NCBI GenBank assembly: GCA_963575745.1
Contig: CAUYUJ010011503.1
Location: forward strand, 318,001 to 382,000
Reading direction: 5' to 3'
Length of the DNA stretch: 64,000 bases
Source: Prorocentrum cordatum
Lineage: Eukaryota > Sar > Dinophyceae > Prorocentrales > Prorocentraceae
Shown: one piece after another, positions 10,701-19,991 of the stretch
Numbering within the stretch: position 1 is the first letter of the stretch
Layout of the letters: each line of letters begins with the position of its first letter
The notes under the pieces: model-generated
Databases searched by the model: none
What the model was told of the DNA's origin: nothing
What the model saw: only the letters and a program-made list of their open reading frames with translations
Translations under genes and position numbers: made by a program

Positions 10701-11763
10701 GGAGGATGAGGGTCAGGGAGGCGAGAAAGTCGGGGAGATGAACTCAGGCCCGTCCGAGGATGAGATCCGGATCTGGCTCGGCGCGCAGGCAGCACTCCTG
10801 CCGCAGCAAGGTCGCCGGCTGGACTTCCTGAAGACCTTCGCGGGGGAGGCTCGCATCTCCCAGGCAGTGGTGCAGCAAGGCGGCCGGTCCATCAAGATCG
10901 GACTCCAGCACGGCCAGGACTCGCGCCGCAGGAGGGACAGGAAGCTTCTCCTGGGCCTCATCCAGCTCTACGACCCGCACGAGACGTGGATTAGCTGGCC
11001 GTGCACCGCCTTCTGCGCGTTTGTTGCGCTCAACGAGTCGCGCGGGGTCGACCTGTCCAAGGTCAAGAAGGAGGGCGCGGTGTTTCTCGCACTGGCCAAG
11101 AGGATCATGGTCGAGCGAGCCGCCGAGGGGCGGGGCTGCTCAGGAGAGAACCCGTGGCTCTCGGCGGCGCGGCGCCTGCTCGCCCCGACCCTCGCCGACC
11201 CTGCGTGGCACCAGGTCCGCCTTGATCAGTGCGCGCTCAACCTTCGGAGCGCGGCAGGTGGGCTTCATCTCAAGCCCGCCCGCATCGTGTCGACCTCAGA
11301 GGACGTCGCCAAGGCCCTCAATCTCCGCTGCAGCGGGGGCCATGTGCACGACTTGGTAAAGGGCAAGGCAGTCGCGAAGCGCAGCGAGACGTACTCGCAA
11401 GAGATGGCCGACCTGGTGGCCAGGACGGTCATGCAGCGGGCTCGGCGAGATCGCCAAGCGGGTGGAGTTGAGCGCGACGGGGGGGGCTCAGATCAGCACG
11501 GTGATGAAGAGGCGCTTGGTGGCAGGATCGAGGAGTCAACGAGGGCAGGGGAGGTCATCATCGAGTGCGACTCGAAGAGGAGACCGGAGGATACGGCGGC
11601 TAGGGCCTACTACGTTTTTTTGCAGGACCACCAGGACTATGAGGAGGGCCAGGTCAAGGAGGTGGTGAGGCTAGGAGACGCGGTGTTGGAGGAGGCGGGG
11701 TCGCTCGAGAAGGCGATTGTCGCCTTGAGGGGGTCTTCTGGGAAAGGCATGGCTACCACCTGA
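7682..11763 (+). pseudogene. Gag-like / CCCH finger / cytosine-methyltransferase-like polyprotein, frameshifted
   Basis: Coding resumes in another frame at about 7682 (FNPNAFYGSGGASS), shifts again near 8330 and runs to a TGA at 11761. The first ~350 residues (IKFPTNITNSIAYGFAAFQ; HLHLPDYCLSCANFP) look like a dinoflagellate retroelement gag. At ~8970-9045 there is a CCCH-type finger, C-x8-C-x4-C-x3-H (CWGNSSWKGCHNSSCPHSH). After a Lys/Ala/Gly linker and a helical domain, residues encoded at ~10830-11430 have the order of a C5 cytosine methyltransferase: FAGEARIS (motif I-like), WISWPCTAFC with the catalytic Pro-Cys (motif IV), and GENPWLS (motif VI ENV/ENP). Cytosine methyltransferases have been captured by eukaryotic retrotransposons, so this is plausible. 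Whether the domain is active cannot be told. The frame continues into the RT by a -1 change near 11735. Confidence 0.6.
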
Positions 11764-13634
11764 GGGGCATCTTTGACAAGAATTTGGAGCCGCTAGTAGA
11801 GGGCGCGCTGCTGGAGCATGCGCGGAAGGTGGCCAAGGAGGGGGCTAGGGCGAGGTTCAGAGGAGCACCGGCGCGCCTCAAGGCGTTGCCCCACCCCAGT
11901 GCGAAGGATCACCTCGACGAGGTGATGCGCGCCCTCTGGAAGGACGCGGCGAAGGGCCGTGTCCTGCTGTGCACCAACGTCCACGAGCACCTGCTCAGCA
12001 AGGTTGTGAGCGCACCCATGGCGAGGGCACCCAGGCAGAACCCGGACCGCACCATGAGCGACAAGGGCCGCCTCATTTGGGACGGGACGGCCCCCAACCA
12101 GAGCTGCCCCAGGGAGGTCCCCCCCCAGCGGACCAGCCGCGGCACGAGGACCTCGCCCGTATCATCATGTGGCGAAAGGCGCGCATGCCGGGCGTTGACA
12201 TTGTGCTGGCCAAGAAGGATGTCAAGGACGCCTTCAGGTGGGCGGTGATGCACGAGATGGACGCGTGCATCTTCGGCGCGGACCTTGGGGGGAAAGTGGG
12301 GGGTCGCGGCCCTGATCACGGCGGTCTACATGGTCCTCGCGTTCGGCTGGACGGGCAGCCCGGGCGAGTGGATGATATGGGCGTGGGTGGCGAAGTGCTA
12401 CCATGCAGCCTGCCGCCCTGCCGATGCGAGGTGGGGCGACAGTGCCCCCTTTCACAGCTCGTTCCTCATGGGCGATCAGGTGCTCGTCGAGCCCGACATC
12501 GGCACGAGGGCGGCTCAGAGTAGCGACGCGGCGCTCGAAGGGATCAGGGCGCGCCTGGGCGACGAGGCCATCAACGAGGAGAAGGACCTCGAGGGGCGTG
12601 GCTGGGAGACGTCGAAGATCTGCTGGGGCCTCCTCTATCGCACCCGCGAAGGCACGATTGAGATGCCGGAGCCCAAGATCGAGAAGGCGGCCTATCTACT
12701 GGCGGACCCCACGCTGGACTGCGGGCATCAGACCATACCCTGGGACTTATTCGAGATCTACCGAGGCAACCAGCAGCACTGGTGCCTCGTCATGCCAGCC
12801 ACGCGCTGCCTCGTGAGCGCTACCGACGCACTTATGCGGGGTCGCCCGAGGATGCTCGCAGGGCCCAGGAGCGATGATCAGCAGGGGCACCTGGCGTGGA
12901 CGGACTTCTGGCAGGCCACCGAGGTGGCGCGCGTCTTGGCAGCGGATAGGACGAAGTGGAGCTCGCGCTTTGCGGGCGCGCTGCCTGGCGCCCTCTCTAT
13001 CAACGAGAAGCTGGCGCTTCCCGGGTGGCAGTACCGCGTGATATGGGTCACTGGCGACGCCACCCCGCAGAGGATCGCCGCAGTCGATTGGGTTAACGCT
13101 AAGTGCGCCTTCCACGCCGTGCCTGATTTCATGCAGGCGTTGCGGGAGGCGGTCGGCGTAGAGGAGGATGAGGAGGCCATCATCGCGATCGCGGATGTCA
13201 TGAACCTCGTGACGTTCGCAGCCACGGCAGGAGCGGAAGGCTGGTGGGAACGCGGAGTAGTGACGTACGGCGGGGACATCTACAACGTACACTGCTGGCT
13301 GCAGAACCGCCGGGCGAAGAACCGGTACGCCAGCTTCCTGATTACGGTGGTCACTTGCCTCGAGGCGGTCTACGGCTATGAGGTCGCGAGCGCCTACTTC
13401 CGCACGTACCACAACGTCACCGCGGACACCTCGAGGACGAGGAGGCGGTGGAGTTGGCCAGGTCGAGGGGTCTGGAGGTCGTCGACTTGCGGGGCAGCTG
13501 GGCTGAGCACCTCGAGCGCGGCTGGCTCCACCGGGCGCTGGTCTGGGAGGGCCAGGGCGATGCAGGCGCCAGGGTCGCGAAGCAGCTGGCCGTTGCGCGG
13601 CGTGAGCCGCACCGTCCGCGGACCCTTCAAATGA
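11736..13634 (+). pseudogene. Reverse transcriptase and RNase H of the retroelement, frameshifted
   Basis: Frame 0 from ~11736 reads VFWERHGYHLRGIFDKNLEP, shifts near the C8 run at 12116-12123, and returns at the G6 run near 12285. RT landmarks are SDKGRLIWDGTAPNQ (finger), KKDVKDAFRW (motif A, Asp kept), VLAFGWTGSPGEW (motif B) and FLMGDQVLVEP (motif C). Motif C normally carries two Asp; here it reads Gly-Asp, so one catalytic residue is lost. RNase H follows: VIWVTGDATPQR (first Asp), GGDIYNVHCWLQNRRAKN and HNVTAD (last Asp). The RNase H end moves frame near 13425 into the next segment. The RT resembles the YR-retroelement group rather than LINE or Copia. This copy cannot make a functional RT as read. 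Confidence 0.7.
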
Positions 13635-14296
13635 AACCGGGGCGGGCGGTGACCCTCGTCGAGTGGCGAGGCGCCACGGGCGCCTTGTGCAAAGCAGGGG
13701 CCCGCAGGGGCGCTGTCGTTTGGATGCTCGCGGCTCCCGGGGCCCCAGGGGCAGGGCACGCCGCGTGGCCCCCGAGCGTGGCAGAGTGGAACGCCAGAGG
13801 CCCTGGGCACGCAGACGCGGTGGCAGCCAGCCTGACCAGCGACGGCGGTGAGGAGGCGAGGCGCTGGGCGGAGTTCGCTGTCCAAGTGGGGGCGGAGATT
13901 GCTATTGCGGACGCGCCAGGCCCAGCTGATCTAGGCCCCGCGCTGCGGAGGCTGAGGGGCACGGGCTACAGCCGGGAGGAGGTGGAAGCGTGCTGCTCGA
14001 GGCTGGGCGACCCGATCGCGAAGCAGCGCAGGGTGGCCCTGGCGGTCCGAGGTGGAGGTGAGGCGATGAGTTTAGGCCAGGAGTCCGTGGAGCCGCAGAG
14101 CGTCAGGTCGTGCGTCGGTAAGCTCAGCCAGGGCGCCATCAGACTCAGCAGCGAGGACGGCGAGCTGGTCCTGGACCCGCGCATCCCCAAGAGGGGGGGG
14201 CCCAGACGGCGCGCGACCCTGCGGCCACTGGCACCCCAGAGGAGGAGGCGCCAAGGAGCTGGTGTATTCGTCGGAAGGTCCGTCACCGAGCATTAG
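13426..14296 (+). pseudogene. C-terminal continuation of pol, possible methyltransferase motif VIII remnant
   Basis: The frame from LEDEEAVELARSRGLEVVDL (just after the RNase H) stays open to 14294. The part near 14000-14045 reads LGDPIAKQRRVALAV, which resembles the QxRxR motif VIII of C5 methyltransferases. Sequence before it is Ala/Gly-rich without clear motifs, so this could be a second, decayed methyltransferase-like region or simply the tail of pol. A further frame change occurs at the G8 run near 14193. Weak assignment. Confidence 0.35.
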
Positions 14297-15840
14297 GAGC
14301 GCGGCGCTGGCAGGGGGGGCTGGAGACCGCATCCTGTTCCACGATGCTCGGAGCCCTCTCCCAGGAGCCTGGCAGCTGGGGGGTGAGGAGATTTGGAAGC
14401 TCACAGGAGGCGCACCAGCGATCTTTCGGCGGGCAGTTGAGGAGAACACAGAGACCAACGACCTCGTGGCCTGGGGTATCCGGGCAGCCACCCCCCAGCT
14501 CGCGGACGCCATGGTCGAGGAGGCGCTGTTCCAACTGGAGAGCTCCCGGCAGCAGCAGGACACTGGCAAGGCAGGGGTTTGCTCGCTGGCGAGAGAGGAT
14601 GCGCAGTGGGAGCGGTTGCAGACGTGGCTGCGCGCGCGTCGTGAGTGCCCGAGCGACCCAGGAAGCCGGGCGGCGGCGCTCAGGAAGGAGCGGGCTGGGC
14701 CAGAGGCGGGCGCAGAGCTTGCTTGACGACCCTTATCCAGACGTGCTTTCTCTGCGTGTGGGGCGTGACCCGGACGGAGGACCACAGTGCTGGAATGGGT
14801 GCGGGAGGAGCTGCGCTCGCCTTGATCATGGCTGGGGCTGGCACTGCTGTCGGACGTGCCGTAATACGGATGGCGAAGCCCATGGGCCTTACTGTCAGGC
14901 CCAGCATGAGGACCTCCAGAGGATGCAGAGGGAGGCAGGCTATCACCCACCGGCGAACGAGGAGGCGAGTGGCAGCGGTGGTCCTGGAGCCCAGGCAGCA
15001 GGCGAGGAGGCGCCTGCCACGCCGCCACCGATGGAGCCGCAGTCGGGGTGGGCGCCGCCAGCACCCGAGGAAGCGGTGGGAGTGAGGTTGCCGTCTCGCT
15101 CCCCCCCTCGCGGCAGGTCGCCGCCCCTGCTGTCGCGAGGGGGAATCTGGGGGGGTGACGAGCCACCGCCAGTGCCCTTCCCAGGAGGCGACCCTAGCGC
15201 CCGATACGAGTGGTGCGAGCACTGCGGCGTGCGAGGCGAGGGTCGAGATGTGGGTTGCCCGATGTGCCATAGGATCTACCCCATCTCGATGGCACGGGAT
15301 CGGGCGCTGGCGGCACGGAAGGCAGCCGAGGCAGAAAGTGCGGCGGCGACAGCGGCCCGAGCGGTGCCGCCGCCGCTCAGGTCGTTGCCCAGCGACGCCC
15401 AGCTTGGTGATCCGACCCCTCCGAGCGGGCCGGACAGGCACGCCGGGGCCGTCTCCGACGACGAGCGGTGGGGAGGCTGGACCCCACAGGGCCGGGGCGC
15501 CCCCACCCCGGGTGGCGCCAGCGCGGCCGGCGCAGCAGGAGTGGGGCCCGCCCAGGCTCCCGCCCAGGAAGGGAGGCCAGTCAGGAATCTGGCCCCCTGC
15601 CTCAACCCGGGGTGCCCCTACCTGGAGCACAGCGCCCCTGCGAGGCTACGGAAGCCGGGCTACTGCTGCGACAAGGGCGGCGGCCGCCACCATGAGCAGG
15701 ATTGGGCCGAGGGAGGCGTCAAGCACTGGTCAAGCACTACAAGTACTGCGAAAAGGCGCCTCATGGCCGCGAAGAGGAGCAGCAGCCAGGAGACGGAGGT
15801 GGAGGAGGCGGTGGGAGCCGCAAGAAGAGAAGAAAAATAA
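14196..15840 (+). pseudogene. Element protein with three zinc-binding segments
   Basis: Frame 0 (KELVYSSEGPSPSIRSAAL to ~14700) passes to frame 1 near 14700 and ends with TAA at 15838. Three Cys/His clusters are visible: CWNGCGRSCARLDHGWGWHC followed by CRTC and HGPYC (~14790-14900); CEHCGVRGEGRDVGCPMC (~15215-15270), a C-x2-C...C-x2-C ribbon; and CLNPGCPY...CCDKGGGRHH (~15600-15690). They are separated by Pro-rich linkers. This looks like a nucleic-acid-binding protein encoded between pol and the recombinase. The end at GAAGAAAAATAAG overlaps the next frame, so either a real stop or a slip into the YR ORF is possible. Confidence 0.45.
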
Positions 15841-18436
15841 GAAATCCGCACTGGAGGAGCCCGCCGAGCCGTCGGACGACCCCCCGGCCCGAGGAGGGGC
15901 CTTGGGCCGGGCCAGGGTCCTGGCAGCGCTCCACGGTGATGTCGAAGAGGAAGAGCCGCCACCTGAGTGCCCACCTCCCTCGCCACGTGAGCTCAGGAGG
16001 AGGAAGAGGGACGCAGAGGCAGAGGCCCGCAAGAACGAGCCACGCATCAAGCTCGTTGCGAGGATGCTGCCAACTGAAGTGAAAGAGGAAGTAAAGTCTG
16101 AGGATGAGGGTTCGAAGACGGCGGCAGCTTTGTCGTCGAGGCAGGAGGCGAGCGGCGGGGGCGGCCGAGGAGCTGACCCCGAGGCGGCAGGGCGCAGGTA
16201 CAAGGAGCTGGCTGACCGCGTGGAGGGCCGGCGCACCATCGGGACGAGCGCGGCGAACCAGGAGTGCCGCCGCCTCTTGGACCATGCAGCGCACGCCCTA
16301 GCGCGGGCCCAGGAGTTGCGGCCGCAGGTGCTTGAGGAAGGGCGCGGCGGAACCGCCGCGCAAGAGGGTCAGGGGCGGTCTAGGTCGTCGGAGGAGAGGA
16401 GATGCCCAGCGAGCCCGGCAAGGAGGGCTCGCTCAGCGCCCCCTCGGCCTACGCGGGGCACAGGCGCGTCGCGCGCCCGCGCCAGGGAGCCCTTGCCGAT
16501 GCCGCCACCAAGGGAGAGAACGGTCTCCCGCAGCCCGCCCCGGCGCAGTGTCACCCCGGAGGACGAGGGAGGCGATGATGAGGCTGCGAGCTCTGTCGAC
16601 TCGGAGCTACAGGCAGAGTCGATGGAGGCCGATGCTGGCACGAGCAGCGAGGCCAGGATGGCAGCGCTGAGGGCCCGGGCCATCCAGGTCAAGCGCGACG
16701 AGGACGACGCGGCGGAGATGGCCAGGAGGAACGAGGCAAGGCAGAGGATGGGGACGCCCCGGGAGGGCCTCAGCCGAGGACCGCCCGGGTCTGAGCGTTC
16801 CCTATCGCCTGGGCCATCGGCGCCGAGATGCCCGCCGCCCCGCACATCGCGGCAGGTTGAGGCGGAGGAGCGCCCGGCCTACGCGCCGCTGCCCGGTGGG
16901 GACGTTGAGATCGACCCGCGGGCGGTCGCGCGCTACCAAGCGGACAGGCGGAGCTCTAGCAGCGCGGGCCCTGGTGAGAAGGGGGTGCGCACCCACCTCG
17001 AAGCTATGGCACGGGGAGCCGCGCAGGGCTCGGGCCGCCGTCGCGACCGAGGCGGTGACCGCAGGCGGGGCAGCAGTGGAGGAGACGACCGCAGGGGCGG
17101 GTGCCTCGAGCATGCGCAGGCTGAGGAGGAGCTCGAGGCGCTGGTGAGGAGGTGGAGCTACCCCGAGCAGAGAGGAGGGTCGCTCGACTGGGCCATGGCA
17201 GCCATGGGTGCAGGCGAGGAGCACGACCGCAGAGCGGGGGCCACCTCGCATAAGAGCAAGAAAGGCAGCAAAAGGGTCCGCGGCCCGTACGAGAACAAGC
17301 CGCCCAACCTCCTCGGACCGGAAGCTGTTCGAGCGAGCGCCCGCCCGGAGGACCTCACTCTGACGGACCTCAAGACGCGCGAGGACTGGGAGAAAGCCAA
17401 ACTCGAGCTCATCCTCGACAAGCTGGCCAGCTCCACGATCAAGTCGTACAGCATTGGCTGGAGGTGGTGGACTCTCTTCTGTCGCACGAGGGGAATCAGC
17501 CCGCTTCGCGAGATCACGCCATAGAGTGAGAGGAATGAAGAGGAGCTGTTGCTGGAGTTCGTCATCCACTTGGCGCGCCGAGGCTGCAAGAAGGCGGGCA
17601 CCATCAAGCAGTACCTGAGCTCGGTCCGAGCCCAGCACCTCGCGCTCGGCATGGGCGACATCGCGGAAGGCGCTGGCAGGCTCTGGATGGCGATCGACGG
17701 GCTCAGAAGGAGGGATGGCGGCACCAAGCGCAAGAAGCCGGTCACTCCCCGCATGATGAGGTGGATTAGGCGGAAGCTGCAGCCAGAGAGGTCGAGGGAG
17801 GGTGCAGCTCTGTGGGCCGCAGTGGCCACGGGCTACTTCTTCCTCTTGAGGGCCAGCGAGTACGTCTCGAACGATCAGAACGGCTACATGGGCAACAAGG
17901 GTCTTCGGGGAGCTGACGTCACCCCAAAGGCGAGCGGCGAGCCGACTCGCGCGTGGGGCGAGGCGAACGAGGTCGTCATCCAGATTCGGGCCAGCAAGAC
18001 CGATCAGTACAACAGAGGCGAGTGGCGCAACCACTTTCGTATTGTGGTCGCGGAGGACTCAGATCGAGCTGAGCACATCTGCGTGGTGGAGGCGCTCGAG
18101 ATCTATGATGGTTGGGCCAATGAGAGGTTCTCGGGCGCGCAGATGTACGATCCCCTGTTCGCCTTCGACGACATGCACGTGGTGACGCGTGCTGACGTTC
18201 AGCGCGTGGTGACGCGGTCGGCGGTGGCGGGGGGCATGGGCCCGAACGACCTAGGCTCGCACAGCCTGAGGATCGGAGGAGCGTCAGCGCTGTACGCGGC
18301 GTTCAAGGACACCGCTTTGGTGCAGCGCTGGGGCAGGTGGAACAGCGACGCTTTCCAGGGATACCTGTGGGAGGCGCGCGGCATGGCAGACGGGGTTGCC
18401 AGCAGCATGGCGGCCACCGACATCACGATGGTTTGA
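15806..18436 (+). pseudogene. Tyrosine recombinase of the retroelement (one nonsense codon)
   Basis: A frame from ~15806 (EPQEEKKNKKSALEEPAEP) to TGA at 18434, interrupted only by TAG at 17522-17524. The first ~480 residues are charged, Arg/Ser-rich and coiled-coil-prone. The core-binding domain begins at ~17340 (LTLTDLKTREDWEKAKLELI; STIKSYSIGWRWWTLFCRTR) and continues past the TAG. Catalytic residues are visible: Arg in YFFLLRASEYV (~17835), Lys in RASKTDQYN (~17995), HSLR (His codon 18260, Arg 18269) and Tyr in DAFQGYLW (tac at 18362). In DIRS/Ngaro/Crypton elements this enzyme joins a circular copy to the target. All catalytic positions are kept, so only the TAG and upstream shifts disable it. 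A TAG from CAG (Gln) would be a single transition. Confidence 0.75.
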
Positions 18437-18594
18437 GAGGTTGTGCAGTCGCGTTGGCCTGAGGCTCAGAGCGCGTGGGCAGCGGGGGCCGATCAGGCCT
18501 GTGCTGAGAGCGCAGGGGAGTTTCGAGGCTGGCAGTGCGGCGTCAGGCATAGCCAGGCGTGCTGGGCTGTGTGGGGCCAGGTCCCCCCGCCAGT

Positions 18595-18631
18595 GCGCGC
18601 GGGGGCCCTCGAGGTGGGCCCCGTGGCGCGC
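18595..18631 (+). promoter_or_regulatory. Conserved 37-nt hairpin, right copy
   Basis: Same length and layout as 4652-4688: outer stem GCGCGC/GCGCGC, inner stem GGGGCCC/GGGCCCC, preceded by GGGGCCAGGTCCCCCC at the same 21-nt spacing. It lies about 160 nt after the recombinase stop and before B1. See the finding on covariation. Confidence 0.7.
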
Positions 18632-18700
18632 AAAGAGGAGATCTGGTGCGGGAGGCGCCGGATGGGGCGGCGATGAGCCGCTAGGAGAGCACGAGGGGGG

Positions 18701-18912
18701 TCCAGCGGCGGCGAAGGGCGCCAGCCGCAGAGCTCGTGCCCGCGAGTTGGATCGCGGGCGCCATCATGCCGATGAAAAAAGAGCGCCCGCCCTGAGGAGG
18801 AGGAAGAAGAGAAAGGAGTAGGATGTGGCGGCCTGAGGGCCCAGGGCCAGCAGGCCCAGGCGAGCCCGATCCGTCGGAGGTTTGGAGGCGGAGAGTCCAG
18901 GAGGAAACGTGA
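18701..18912 (+). repeat. Split direct repeat B1
   Basis: About 210 bp beginning TCCAGCGGCGGCGA and ending GGAGGAAACGTGAT, repeated at 19153-19357 with scattered substitutions and a small indel (an extra TTTGGAGG in B1). It joins A2 directly. Confidence 0.8.
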
Positions 18913-19014
18913 TCGTTCGTGAGAACAGTGGGTTTCCCCCCGCCTCGTAGCCTCCTCTCCCGCTGTCCTCCTCCGCCGCCGTTTGCTCAAGGCTCCTGCG
19001 GGGCCGCCAATGAT
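18909..19014 (+). repeat. Split direct repeat A2
   Basis: Near-identical copy of A1 (4466-4570), placed directly after B1. The B1-A2 junction is the expected recombination point of a circular Ngaro-type intermediate. Confidence 0.8.
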
Positions 19015-19045
19015 GTTGGGGTCCCACCCGCCCGCGCCAGAGGGG

Positions 19046-19150
19046 TGGGGCCCCAGCCGAGTTTGCTCGGCGGGCCCCACCAGGGGGCTCGCACGCGCTT
19101 GCCGCATAACGGTCGGCGCGGCCTTGCTCCCCGCGAGGCTTCTCGCGGGG
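19046..19150 (+). repeat. Two strong hairpins in the A2-B2 spacer
   Basis: The first, 19046-19080, pairs GTGGGGCCC with GGGCCCCAC and GCCGAG with CTCGGC around a TTTG loop, with a 2-nt bulge. The second, 19129-19150, pairs CCCCGCGAG with CTCGCGGGG around GCTT. They lie three bases before B2 and could act as a terminator or recombinase accessory structure. Confidence 0.5.
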
Positions 19151-19152
19151 GG

Positions 19153-19357
19153 TCCAGCGGCGGCGAGGGGCGCCAGCCGCAGAGCTCGCGCTCGCGAGTT
19201 GGATCGCGGGCGCCATCATGCCGACGAAAAAAGAGCGCCCGCCCTGAGGAGGAGGAGGAAGAGAAAGGAGTAGGATGTTGCGGCCTGAGGGCTCAGGGCC
19301 AGCAGGCCCAGGCGAGCCCGATCCGCCGGAGGCGGAGAGTCTAGGAGGAAACGCGAT
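19153..19357 (+). repeat. Split direct repeat B2 (right end of the retroelement)
   Basis: Copy of B1 ending GGAGGAAACGCGAT, after which similarity stops. I take this as the right boundary. No target-site duplication is expected for a YR element and none is seen. Confidence 0.75.
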
Positions 19358-19518
19358 GAGAACGTCTCAGGCGTAACGCCCTGCCGACCCTACCGACGCG
19401 CCTGGGGGCGCGACAGCGAAGGCTTATGTGCATGGACTGGCCGCCAGCATTGACCCTAAACTGTGAGTCCTTGCGCAGTGGATGTGCAAGACACGTGGTG
19501 TAAACTATGTGGCGTAAG

Positions 19519-19991
19519 CAACATCTGTGCAGCAGCTCAATCCCCCATCTGGCCCTCCGAGGACGGGACACGGAGCAGCGAGGGGGGGAAGCGTGCATTT
19601 CTCTTGTGCTGATGGTGGCGCTGGCTACTCGGGTCGCGACGCGTCAACCGCGCCGGTCATGACGCGTCAACCGCGCCAGCGTCTCTATGTCAGGGCTGGG
19701 TGGGATGGGGAATCGGCGCCTGTGGCCGCGCTGGTTGCTCCAACCAAAATGGCGGCGGGCACAACGACGAACCACATACAACTGCTAGCATCATCTCCCT
19801 TCCTCCCTGATCGCATGCAGCACTCATGTTACCTACGACCTCCGGTTGTTGAAACCAACATCTGTGCAGCAGCTCAATCCCCCATCCGGCCCTCCGAGGA
19901 CGGGACGCGGAGCAGCGAGGGAGGGAAGCGTGCATTTCTCCTGCGCTGATGGTGACGCTGGCTACTCGGGTCTTGACGCGTCAACCGCGCC
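19519..19991. repeat. Pair of ~136-bp direct repeats, 337 bp apart
   Basis: Copies at 19519-19654 and 19856-19991 share CAACATCTGTGCAGCAGCTC through to GACGCGTCAACCGCGCC with few differences. The second copy contains the last codons and stop of the minus-strand recombinase gene, so this may be a duplicated 3' end or terminal repeat of the unit that carries that gene. Confidence 0.7.

Larger units (their letters stand above)
4466..19357 (+). mobile_element. Ngaro/DIRS-like tyrosine-recombinase retroelement with methyltransferase-like domain (decayed)
   Basis: A ~14.9-kb unit with terminal repeats in the order A1 (4466-4570), genes, B1 (18701-18912), A2 (18909-19014), B2 (19153-19357). This is the split-direct-repeat layout known for Ngaro-type YR retroelements, which integrate through a circular intermediate using a tyrosine recombinase rather than a DDE integrase. 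Encoded in order are a membrane/Cys-rich protein, a gag-like region with a CCCH finger, a DCM-like domain, RT, RNase H, a further C-terminal region, zinc-binding segments and the YR. All are on the plus strand and apparently without introns. About nine frame changes and one nonsense codon make this copy defective, unless some changes are assembly errors at homopolymers. Confidence 0.75.
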
